Notes under the pieces: generated by a model
What the model saw: the letters and a program-made list of their open reading frames with translations, nothing else
What the model was told of the DNA's origin: nothing
Databases searched by the model: none
Assembly (NCBI GenBank): GCA_022496185.1
Contig: WTXG01000103.1
Coordinates: 1 to 64,000, forward strand
Length of the DNA: 64,000 nucleotides
Source of the DNA: Multifurca ochricompacta
Taxonomy: Eukaryota; Basidiomycota; Agaricomycetes; Russulales; Russulaceae
Reading direction: 5' to 3'
Made by a program: the position numbers and the translations under genes
Shown: positions 34,416-44,189 of the stretch, piece by piece
How the letters are laid out: every line of letters begins with the position of its first letter
Numbering within the stretch: the stretch's first letter is position 1

Positions 34416-37400
34416 TTAACTGTTCTTGGGCGCTTCTGGGTGTCGGGTGTGGAACTCCGCGATAAGGTCCGGGGCAGAGATATCTCTGGCTGGTTCCCAT
34501 GAGTTGTCAGAGGCTGGGAATCCCTTCCACTTAATTAGGTAGTATATCTTGCGCCCTCGGCCTTGTCGCTTCGAATCTAAAATGCGTTCTACTTCCCACT
34601 CTTCTTCCCCGTTGATAAGGTCAGGTGGCGGTCTTGGGAAGTTTTCCCCATGCAGAGATGTCTCTTTGTAAGGGGTGAGTAACCTGGCATGGAAGACCGG
34701 GTGAATGCGCCATGCAGGGGGGAGTTTGAGTTCATATGACACGTCTGACAGCTTCCTTGTTATCTCGAAGGGTCCGTGACATCGGGGCGCTAACTTGGCC
34801 ATTGGATGTGACGTGTGAATGTTCTTCCCTTCCAGCCACACCAGGTCATTGGTTTGATAAGGCGTGAACCTTGTGGGCTTCTCTGCCAGGGTCTTTTGCA
34901 CCTTCAACAGGTTTTCATTGGCCGATTTCCTGATCTCTTCCCATTGGTTGATACGCTGTGTAACTGAGGGGACGTTCATTGGCTTTCCCGTCCATGTGGC
35001 TCGGGGTGTCCATCCCATGATAAGTGTGAATGGGGGGTGTTTCGTGGTGCCATTGGGCCAGGAATTGTGTGCAAATTCCGCCGTTGCGAGCCAGTCAGCC
35101 CAGTCATCTTGTCGTCCGTTGCACCAGAACTGAAGGTACTGTTCGAGCCATTGGTTTGTTCTTTCTGACTGTCCATCTGTCTGTGGGTGATATGCTGTAG
35201 AGATGTTCTGGGTAATGTTCAGCATTTTGCAGAGTGCCCTGGCAAACGCCGATGTGAAACGTGGGTTGCGGTCTGAAATAATCTTTTCAGGGAGGCCATA
35301 GTGCCTGTAGACATGATTCAGGTATAGTTTGGCCACTTCCTCGGCCGTAATGGACTCTTTGCAGGGTATGAACAGTGCTGCTTTCGAATAATCGTGGTCG
35401 GTGATGGTCAGGATTGAGTCAAACCCTCTGGAGGTGGGGAGCTTGACAATGAAGTCCATGGCGATGGTCTGGAATGGTTGTGAAGTCGTTGGTGCAATTG
35501 GGAACGGTGCTGGTGGGTGTGGGTGCGTATTCACTTTGTTGGCCTGGCAGTCCGCACATCCCTTCACATATTCCTCCACATCTTTCTTCATGTTCGGCCA
35601 CCAGTAGTCTCGTTTGGCAAGAGCGTATGTGTTAGCGATGCCGGGATGTCCTGCAGAGGGAAGGTCATGGTGAAAATGGATCACCCCCCTCTTAATGTTG
35701 TCACCACCGGTGACAATGAGCCGATCCCCGTCCTTCCACCAGAGGCCATTGATTTTCTTCAGGTTATGTGCATCTGCCCAGGTTTCGCATAATTGTTGAT
35801 TCATGTTCTGCGACACTTGGGCCCATAAGTCCATGTCGTGAAGACTGACGACTGCTGTCTTTGCAAAAACCTCTTCGGGGAGTACTGTGATGTCATTGTT
35901 ATCCTCCCCACTGTTGTTCAGATCTGGTCGTCGTGATAGCGCATCTGCGCGTGCGTTGCGGCTACCCGCGATGTGTTTCAACACAAAATTGTATTCTTCT
36001 AGCTCTAGAACCTTGCAAGCAACTCGCCGACTAATCTTGTGGGGCTCCTTCCAGTAAAGTAGGTTGGAGTGGTCGGTGTGGATAATAGTTGTATGAGGGG
36101 TTCCCACTAGGTATGGTCGCCAGTGTCGCAGCGCTTTCACAATGGCCAGTAACTCTCTATCCCAAATGTCATAATTCTGCTCTGCTGGCAAGAACGTTTC
36201 CGAGTAGAAGGTGACAGGATGGAGCAATCCGGTTGTATCTCGTTGATTCAGTACTGCACCATTGGCAAAGTGAGACGCATTGACTTCCAGTTCAAAGGGT
36301 TTTTCTAAATCTGGCTGTAGGAGGACCAGCTCAGAGCTGATGATATTGCGAATCTGCTCAAAGGCGCGTTGCTGCTCCTCTGCCCACTTCCATGGCACAT
36401 CTTTCTTCAACAGTTCGTTTAGTGGCTGGGCAATACCAGAGAATCCTCGAACAAATCGTCGGTAAAAGTTGCAAAACCCCACAAAGGACTGCACATCCTT
36501 GACGCACGTGGGTATGGGCCATTCCCAAACCCCTTGGATTTTTACTGGGTCCATTCGCACCTGTCCTCCTTCTAGAATAACTCCCAGGTACTCCACGATT
36601 GGCTGTTCAAATGAGCATTTAGCCGGTTTAAGGTATAGGTCATGCTCGTGTAGAATGTCCAGCACTTGGTGTACCCGTGCTCAGTGATGAGCAAGGTCAT
36701 TTGCAGTAGCCACTAAGATATCGTCCATGTACACCACCACCTCGCCAGTGAGGATGAGATCACGGAATATATGATTCATCATGGATTGGAATGTGGCTGG
36801 TGAGTTGGTAAGGCCGAAAAACATGACATTTGGTTCGAAAAGCCCTTGGTTGGTTTTGAACGCTGCTTTACACTGATCTCCTTCCTTGATCCGGACATTG
36901 TTGTATCCCCAGCGGACGTCCATTTTAGAGAACAGGGACTTGTCCCGCATGGTGTCAATGAGTTCCGATATAAGTGGTAGTGGATAGGTGTTTTTCACAG
37001 TGTAGGCATTGATTCGTCGATAATCCTGGACGGGTCGGAGCTTTCCATCTTTCTTTTGATAAAGAAGAATGGTGACGTGTATGGTGACTTTGATGGACGA
37101 ATATACCCTTTTGCAAGATGTTCCTCAAGAAATGCAGTGAGTGCCGTTTGTTCCGCCTGTGACAGTGGGTAGATTTTACAGTCAATTGCTAATGGAGCGT
37201 CGGGTACAAATTCAATAGCATGGTCCCATGGTCGTGCAGGCGGGAAACGTTGAGACTCCTCTTCCGAGAAGACCTTCCAATGGCGGTGATATTCCTGTGG
37301 CACTACCTCTTCAAAGGTCTTTTCCACCTGTCCCTCTATTGCTTTCTGCGCGAGTTCCGATGCCTTCATAGTGAAGCCGTAACCCGGATCTTCTTCCTCT

Positions 37401-37894
37401 TTCACCCTTCGTGCTACCGAATGTCAGGCAGCATAGTCATATCCCATCGACGTGATAAGGACAGGGTAGAATTCTTTATCCATAGTCGCGTCGCTCCAGT
37501 TAATCTTTGGTTCAAATGCTGCGAGCCAGGGATACCCTAGGATAAGATCTTCGTCGCCTAAATTGGTGACTAGGAAGCGGATGGCTTTCGTTACTTCCCC
37601 TACTTGGACATTGAGATCGGTATAGTGCGTAATCTTCCCCGCTTGATTGGCGGTTCCATCAATATTCCAGATATTCTTTTCCTGGGGAAGTGCCAGCATT
37701 CCCAATCCCATGGTCTTTGCCATTCGTGGGCTGATAAAATTGTCGGTGGCACCTGAGTCAATCAAGATGTCACGGTCGGCCGTTTTCTGTGTAGTCTCGA
37801 AATGTACTGGTATTTTCAATGACTTGAAGCAACTAGTATACACAGAGGTTACATGTAGCGCTCGTGCCCAGGCCGATGGGTTTGAGCCAATCAA
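34416..37894 (-). pseudogene. Gypsy-2 pol with chromodomain
   Basis: Same domain order as gypsy-1: protease IDSGATDNF (about 37760), RT with YMDD (about 36728), RNase H, integrase, chromodomain (about 34480-34600). Breaks: TGA near 37421, where gypsy-1 has CGA; a missing base in AAAAGAAAG (about 37057); TGA near 36684, where gypsy-1 has CGA. Downstream of that the frame is open to 34416. The two TGA stops are compatible with CpG decay. Confidence 0.92.
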
Positions 37895-39399
37895 AAATCC
37901 TTCTTTGCGAATGCCTTCTCTACCAAGATGGCCCTTACTTCTTCACTTTCTTTCATCATACTCGCCCATATGTCCTGCACTTTTTCCTCTTTCGTCTTTT
38001 TGTCGATAGTTGGGGGGTTATTACGGATGGGCGTGACCATTGCCTCCGCTGCCTGTGCCCCCTTTTTCGGGCATTCCCTCGACATGTGCCCCTGGGCTTT
38101 ACAGCGAAAGCACCTTCCTTCCTTCATCAGGGTCTGCCTCTCGTCTTCAGTGAGTGCAACCCGTGCTCTGGTTCTGTCAGCGGAGGTGTCCATGGCATTT
38201 GGATCCCTCTGACTGGTATGTGCAGGTTTAACTCCGAAGGCAGCCTTCCACTGGTCGCGGGTCCTTCCCTTCTTTGTGTCAACCCCAAAGCATGTTTGGA
38301 AGTCTAGGTAGTCTTGCTGCTGTCGTCGAGCAGCATCAACCCATGAGTCCCAGTCGTTGGGGTGATGGAACTGAATGATGTTCTTTACCAAGGGATTGGG
38401 CAACCCCTGGGAGAAGAGGTCCAAGGTCGCCTCTTCATCAGTATCGTAGCCGGCTCGGTTGGCCAGGCTTCTGAACTTTGCTACATAGGCATCCAGCTCT
38501 CCTTTCTCCATTCTTAAAGCCTTAAGTTCTCGAGCGGCCTTCTGCTTGGCCTGCCCATCTGTAAAGGCATCCTTGAACCTCTGGGCGATAGTTTCCCAGA
38601 GGCCTTCGCTGGTGGTGTGACGACCACTTTCAATCTGTTCGTTCAGCCATTCCAGCTGTTCCATTGTCCAGTCATCTACTGCCTCTCCCCGAATCAATGA
38701 CAGAAAGAGGTTGGCACGTTGGAAAGGGTTGATGATCTGGGGGACATCGTGGTTGAAGTTCTTGAAGGTGGTGAACTCCAACATGAATTTTTTGCTTTGT
38801 GATCGGTCTCCTGTGAACGTCTGTGGTAATACACCTGACAGGCGTCCCGATGGTGGGGGAATATTGGGTGGTAACATGGCTGGTGGGGGTGGAGGAGGAG
38901 GAGCCGGATCTGGGAGTTGGGCTGCGATGGTGGACATGTTCTGGTAAAATGGGGTGACAGTGTTGGTAGACTGTATGGATATCTGGGGAGTTGTCAAAGC
39001 AGGGGCTCTGGACGTGACAACTGCAGGTGCAACTGGGGATGTAGTCGACGCTAATACCAGTGCTTCTTCACTATGTTCTTCTACGTACTCTTCTGGTTCA
39101 GAGTCCGTAACGATGGCCGGGGGATTCTCTCTCCACGGTCCTAATCCAAATTCAGGGGGAGCGGGTCCTGTAGTAACCCAAGAGTGTCGGCTGTCCAAAT
39201 ATCGGATTCGATACCAAACTCTTTTCTCGTCGTCGTATTCTACCGGTTGGTATCTTCCGTCGTGATAGACGTAGTATCCAAACTTGGACTCAAAGTCTTT
39301 CCAGGTGGCAGAGCCAAGTACTTGTTGTGAAAGGTCAGGCTCGTCCCTTTGTTCGATGGGTTCTTCTTTAAAGAGGGTCTGACTGCGGCTGGAAGCCAT
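37891..39399 (-). CDS. Gypsy-2 gag, intact (502 aa)
   Basis: ATG at 39399, directly inside the 5' LTR. Pro-rich segment (about residues 140-180), gag core and one CCHC knuckle (CFRCKAQGHMSREC). It ends KKDF with the same T run and TGA as gypsy-1, so pol would be reached by a -1 shift. It is the only undamaged gag of this family in the window and gives the reference start codon. Confidence 0.9.
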   Translation of the reverse strand: MASSRSQTLFKEEPIEQRDEPDLSQQVLGSATWKDFESKFGYYVYHDGRYQPVEYDDEKRVWYRIRYLDSRHSWVTTGPAPPEFGLGPWRENPPAIVTDSEPEEYVEEHSEEALVLASTTSPVAPAVVTSRAPALTTPQISIQSTNTVTPFYQNMSTIAAQLPDPAPPPPPPPAMLPPNIPPPSGRLSGVLPQTFTGDRSQSKKFMLEFTTFKNFNHDVPQIINPFQRANLFLSLIRGEAVDDWTMEQLEWLNEQIESGRHTTSEGLWETIAQRFKDAFTDGQAKQKAARELKALRMEKGELDAYVAKFRSLANRAGYDTDEEATLDLFSQGLPNPLVKNIIQFHHPNDWDSWVDAARRQQQDYLDFQTCFGVDTKKGRTRDQWKAAFGVKPAHTSQRDPNAMDTSADRTRARVALTEDERQTLMKEGRCFRCKAQGHMSRECPKKGAQAAEAMVTPIRNNPPTIDKKTKEEKVQDIWASMMKESEEVRAILVEKAFAKKDF

Positions 39400-39418
39400 G
39401 ATGAGAGACTCGACTTGA

Positions 39419-40004
39419 TGTTACGTCCGGTGCGGGACGTTCCACACGACTTGTGTGACAGCGCAATTCGTGGATTCAGATAAGGGATCAATTGGATCCC
39501 TTGGAGTCGAGTGTGATGAGTCAAAGTCAAAGAGGCTGTACTCTAAGATGATGGTGAGCGGAAAGTGCCAGAAGCACTGAGACTAGTAATCTTCAAGAGA
39601 CAAAGGGGAGTCCAGAAGACAAGCACCGATGTATTCAATAAGTCGAGTCTCAGGTCTACAAGGTAGCTACAGTGGACTTATATACGTAATCGAATGAGCG
39701 TCTAAAGATAAGATACGACGGAGTCATGTGGGCCCGAATATATGAAAGTGGAGGGCATAAAGCCGCGCTTCTGATAGGGAATTAAGTAAGTGTCCGGTCA
39801 TAAAGATAAGGGATAAGAGATAAGCAGTGGCAAGCAAACACTTGTACAGTAACACAAACAAAGACAAAGACTGTCACGGGGAAGGGAGCAAGGCACGTGA
39901 TGGATCCCACGATGGAGACGTGATCTGATAGTGAAGGGTAGGCGGCAGGGAGGGGTTGTCATTGGGTAAGAAGAAAAAGACCGGGAGAGACGGGGTTTGT
40001 AACA
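39419..40004 (-). repeat. Gypsy-2 5' LTR
   Basis: 586 bp, uninterrupted, + strand TGTTACGTCCGG to GTTTGTAACA, followed by TSD TCTTT. Confidence 0.93.
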
Positions 40005-40900
40005 TCTTTGCATTTCTGCGCATTTCAGATAAATGGCCCGGGCCATCCCGGTCAAGGAGATAAGCACTTGGACACAACGCATTCATTTATGGCTACTCAA
40101 GATTCCTCAAAAATTGTTGTTTTATGTTCAGAAGATTAAAAGGATCTTTTATTTACATTATTATTTTATTATTCTAGTTTCATTTCATACAAGCGCAACT
40201 GTCCTGGTGCGTTTAAGTCAACCTTCCTTAATAGGAAGGAGGTCAGACCACCATGCAATGCAATGTAGTCGCTGCCCCATGCAGCTTGTAGATACATGTG
40301 GGCCTTGTTTCAATAAATTAATTTAATAATTAGATTATAGAATAGTCTAAAGTAGTCTAGAGAGTATTTTAGATAGTGCCAGACCGGCAGAATTGGTCAC
40401 GCATTAATAAAACAGATGCATCATGATTTTCAAGAATGTAGATCACTGATAACACTTTTATTTTACATCACACCGTTGATCTGCTTTGATATTTTGTAGG
40501 ATAACACTAGAACATATTTACATTCACCCTGTATCATACATCAGACGAGATCTTGTATTTTTGTGGCTGCAGATGTGTTTTATCTTGGAAATTCCACTGA
40601 TCTTGTCAATGGATAATCGGCGCCTATACCCGCCAAACCCGCCACGTGGGTACGGGTTTCCACGGGTTGGGAGCCATATACCCGTACCTGTACCCGGCAA
40701 AACCCGTGGTGCTTACCCGCACAGGTATGAAAACCCTTGACAATCACTATGCTGGAGAGATCCTGTCTTGGCCCTGTATCTGAATGGGCATTGGAGTTTG
40801 CATGAATCAACTGCATGTGGTACGTGCAGCCGTGTTGACTCTTGAAAGTGACAGGACAACCTGAGTACACACACAGGAGTCTATGAGAATGCCACATCAT

Positions 40901-41321
40901 ATGGGTTGAGGGAATTGATAAATGCAGCTGTAAAAAGGATTTTAGCTATCTATTCAGTTGTTGCGGTCAAAATCAGTTTGGACGCACTTCAGATTATCTT
41001 ATCAGGTGTCCGGCCATCCGGTCCTCAACTATCTGGTTGCTCAACAGGAATGTGATCCTCACTAGGCTAGGTCGCCATCAAGGATGCCAGACGTTATTGG
41101 AATTAGGCTATGGTAGGAGATTACATGTATCACCGGACATCTATCTAAGAAAAATGGGGCAGCGCAAATATTAGAAATCAGGGAGATAATCATGAAGGAT
41201 ATATAAGCCCATAAAAAGAAGGGGGGGGAGTTCACGCCGTTCAAATCCTTGAACTCATCCCCCTCTTATCCCAAGATCGAATATTGATTCTGTAAATCAT
41301 CTTCATTCTCATTCCTCCATA
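40901..41321. promoter_or_regulatory. Divergent promoter region of the Plavaka-like element
   Basis: About 420 bp between the transposase start (40900, minus) and the accessory gene start (41322, plus). A plus-strand TATATAAG lies at 41200-41207, about 115 nt before the ATG, followed by a G run and pyrimidine-rich leader. No clear TATA box was found toward the transposase. Confidence 0.55.
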
Positions 41322-41762
41322 ATGCCGATCACAACACACAAGGCCAATGTGAAGGCACACCCAGGGCACATTATTGTCAATTCTCAGCAGAAGCGCCGCA
41401 CCTCAAGGCAGGTAGCTGAAGACAAAGCTAAATCAAAAGGAGAGGAAGCCACTGCAAGAGAGATGGAAGCCACCCAGCATCGAGCAGTGGTCAATCATAT
41501 TGCTAACATAGAGGACAGAATTCAGCTTGCTGAATTCTCAGCACAAAAACATGCTGCAAGACCTGATCTGGCCCCGAGTGCTGAATATTATCCCTTACAG
41601 ATGGCCCATTCTATCAGAATGGCGGTTACTGCAGACAATCCAAGTCTATGCGATGTGATTGAAGAAGTTGAGCATGGCCAAGAAGAGGTGCACGGCCAAG
41701 AAGAGTATGTATTTCTGTCAATTTATTACGGAGCACACATTCTAATTCTGATCAATTATGAC

Positions 41763-42277
41763 TGTCACAGTTAGGTGCGGAACTGTGTCGGGGATCGTGT
41801 GGGAGCTAGCCTCCCAAGTCACGTCAAGATAAGGCAAGGCTCTAGGTCACAGCAAAGTCAAGTTCTGGTCAAGCCCATAATGAAGTCAAGGGCGTGCGCG
41901 TGAGATTCGAAGTCGACGGCAGAGACTCTAAGTCCTGCAACAAGTTCAAGATGATGAAGGCTCTCCAAGTCACATCTTGGAGAGTTCAAGTGGGGCTCTA
42001 ACTGAGAGGATTCAAGGATTCCGAAGCACCTCTGATTGAATACAAGAGAACAGACTTAGTCTGTCTCTCTACTCTAGTAGGTCTTTAAATACATGTAGAA
42101 CTAGCTATGTCATAGTAAATAGAAGGTTCTAGGACTATGACATAGTATCTAAATGGTTGTGCAGTAGAATGAGCTAGAACTAAGGAGAATTAGGAGGGGT
42201 TAGGCCCTCAGTAAGCAAAACACCGGTGAAACATGATGTCAAATCATTAGTAACGTCGCAGGGAGGATTCTGTCACA
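41763..42277. repeat. Solo LTR, TGTCACA family, in intron 1 of the accessory gene
   Basis: 515 bp, TGTCACAGTTAGGTGC to TTCTGTCACA, with 5-bp duplication ATGAC (41758-41762 and 42278-42282). It lies just before the 3' splice site, which is retained in the second TSD copy (ATGACAG). Related to the gypsy-3 LTR. Confidence 0.9.
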
Positions 42278-42350
42278 ATGACAGTGGACCATCCAACCTT
42301 GAATCTGAAAGTGAATTACAGGACAGTGGTAGTGAGGACAGCAGTGCACG

Positions 42351-42930
42351 TGTCACAGCCAGGTGCTAGCTGTGTGCAAGTCAATTCGCGTCAAGGAGGT
42401 TAATTCAAGTGTCAATGTTTCAAGGCGATCACCAAATCGTTCAGGCTCTGTAGGTCGCAGCGGACGCGCGCGCGAGTCGAAATTGGACAGAGACGCGCAG
42501 TCCTGTCACTAAATACTGGGGACGAAGACTCCTAAGGCGCGGCTTAGGGGCTCAAGTGGAATCCGGGTTTCTGTCTGATATGGAACACCTGTATTGGCAC
42601 AGGAGAACAGACTTAGGGTCTGTCTCCAGATTCTAGTAGGTCCTTTTAAGTACACAGCAGACAGACAGTGAGCTAATACAACTATCTAGACCTAAGAGCA
42701 ACATCACTGGGACGTCGTCATGGTCATGTCATAGCTACATCATAGGGAGGTAGTCTAGATGGCACGGAGAGGGACATGGATGTGGATAGGAAGGGGCTGC
42801 GTCCCCAATATTCGTACAGACCTAGACACAGATAGTAAAGTACTTAGTTATCAAGTGTAGGTAATGGAAACCCTTGCAAAACCCGAAACACGAAGTAAGT
42901 CATAAATGCGGAATCACGATAAACGTCACA
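42351..42930 (-). repeat. Gypsy-3 3' LTR
   Basis: 580 bp; + strand TGTCACAGCCAGG to AAACGTCACA. Has ATGCGG where the 5' LTR has ATGCAG. Confidence 0.93.
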
Positions 42931-42968
42931 TTACCCCCCTCCTACAGTTGTGCTTGCCCCAAGCACCT

Positions 42969-44068
42969 CTAGTCGTCACGCGTGAGGTCAACGACACGAG
43001 ACGGAGCGTGGCGCAGACGGCGTCGCCGAGGTAAGCGGGTACTGCCTATACCACCCACTTGAAGGACGGCGCGTAGTTCGGGATGCAGGGTGTAACGAGT
43101 GGCCTCCTCTGGGCGTATACATTGATTGTTAGCATAGGCATACGTTAAGAAGGGAAATAATCTGTGGTACACGTCTCCTCTTGAAAGGGCGTGTATGGCT
43201 AACTGGATGTCTTGATTCACGCGGTCCGCTTGGCGACGCCAGTGGGCTAATTCGTAGTGAGCCTGATCCAAGCATCTAGTAGCATATCGATAGCGAGAGA
43301 CTTCTGCCCACGCGCCTGGGTCTTGTAGGTCGTCTAGGGCTGAGCTAACTAAGGGTGTGAAGGTCTGTTCTGCCTCGAACAGGCGCTGTTGGAATCATGT
43401 GAGGATTGGGTTTGATCCCTGAGTGAAGCGTGGATGGGGTCGGGCATAGAGTGGAAGGTAAGTAATTGGTTGTCCTGCTCCCATAGTGAAAGCGATGCGT
43501 GGGTCGGCGCGTTGATACTCAAAGGCCAGCCATCGGGCCACGTTGATCTGGCCCTCATAGTCAGAGATGTGGTGCTCGATGTAGTAAGGGGCGTGTATAT
43601 GATTGCGTTGGAAGGGTGGAGGAGGAGGATCATAGTTTCTGCGTGCTGCCACATTAACCTCAGCTGCTGTTTGTGCTACTACAGCCTCGTCAGGGAGTTG
43701 ACCTAGTTCTGGAGAGACTGGGCGATACACTGTAGCCTTGTCAGTAGTCTCGGGGGGGTTGTAGATCGCTTCCAGACGCGTCCTAGCTTCCTGGAGCATA
43801 GCAAGAACTCTAGTTCGAACCTCGAGCTCCAGATTTTGATTTTGTGCGGTTAGTGTGATTGCGTTAGTCACATTTGGGAAGGATCGTCTGTCATAGGGAA
43901 AGAAGGGTGCGGTGGAGGTGTTTGGGTTGTTGGAGTGGGGGGAAGTGTTGGGGCGTCCATGGGTCGTCTTAGGGCTGCTTTAGTTGCTGCGTCGTTTACT
44001 GCTGCTATAGTTTGGTCAATGATGATGGGATTTGTAACACTGGTGGGAATGTGGCGAGATGTGGACAT
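42969..44068 (-). pseudogene. Gypsy-3 ORF3: accessory protein downstream of pol (about 366 codons)
   Basis: Minus strand, ATG at 44068 (MSTSRHIPTSVTNP). Pro/Thr-rich segment, then a frame change of one base near 43880, a helical, possibly coiled-coil stretch (about 43750-43860), a Pro-rich motif and an aromatic central block. There is a TGA at about 43392-43394, after which the same frame continues to a basic, Arg-rich end (RLPRRRRLRHAPSRVV). No zinc knuckles are visible, unlike ORF3 of gypsy-1/2, though position and order are the same. Not recognised; a structural or nucleic-acid-binding role is possible because of the basic tail. Confidence 0.65.
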
Positions 44069-44189
44069 TCTGGGGGTATTGCGTGGTCGTTTGAGAACGG
44101 AGGGGCGGTTTGTGCGTTTAGTATGAGCCAGGGTGAAGGATTTTAAGTGGGGTATGGAATGGTAGAACAGAAACTTCACCCCCCTTTTA

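Larger units (their letters stand above)
23808..40004 (-). mobile_element. Gypsy-2: Ty3/gypsy chromovirus, minus strand, split by gypsy-1
   Basis: Its 5' LTR is 39419-40004 and its 3' LTR is 23808-24200 plus 32951-33137; the flanking duplication is TCTTT (23803-23807, 40005-40009). Internal order on the minus strand: gag (39399-37891), pol (about 37894-34416, chromodomain at the end), ORF3 (34379 to about 33140). Gypsy-1, of the same family, is inserted in its 3' LTR. Pol has TGA stops and a one-base deletion, so this copy is dead. Confidence 0.95.
23127..40749. mobile_element. hAT-like non-autonomous element, copy 2, split by the gypsy nest
   Basis: The ends are TAGTGATTGGCAGGGG and the inverse of TAGTGATTGTCAAGGG, flanked by a perfect 8-bp duplication TGCTGGAG (23119-23126 and 40750-40757). 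Without gypsy-2 it is about 1.42 kb and aligns with the copy at 9067-10544, including the ACCCGT arrays (23172-23205, 40620-40735) and the internal direct repeats of about 165 bp. Three of those lie here, near 23225, 23590 and 40010. It entered the first coding exon of the Plavaka transposase; removing it with one TSD restores the frame. Confidence 0.9.
19377..40900 (-). pseudogene. Plavaka-type transposase gene, split by nested insertions
   Basis: Minus-strand, multi-exon. Start ATG at 40900-40898; the first exon carries a C2H2 finger (CPVTFKSQHGCTYHMQLIH). It is cut at 40750 by the hAT-like element and resumes in frame at 23118. An intron 23019 to about 22957 (GTAAGT..TTTTAAG) joins to LPPGSIQQ and the typical N-terminal block (WSPFDNQTQF, ADLLYRR). 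After a solo LTR at 22180-22799 come SPLGDVPWQ, SYEVWYRDP and DFEGHFDMCPY. Next is PIILGSDKTTVSVATGHVEY (about 21700) with the first catalytic-type Asp. Then come DLLHQVIKGMFKDHLVTWV (about 20960), the VPNEMVTCIA block (about 20600) and the C-terminal TPSWQGKGPRRDC/VQLMFSFKY region, ending at 19377. The family match is by eye. Reading frames are mostly open between insertions, so the gene was probably active before it was hit. Confidence 0.85.

Noticed and set aside
19377..40900. Transposase as a KDZ (Kyakuja-Dileera-Zisupton) type
   Set aside because: The motif order (C2H2 finger, LPPGS.. block, PIILGSDKTTVS, DLLHQVIKG) fits Plavaka; no CxC cysteine cluster of KDZ elements is present.
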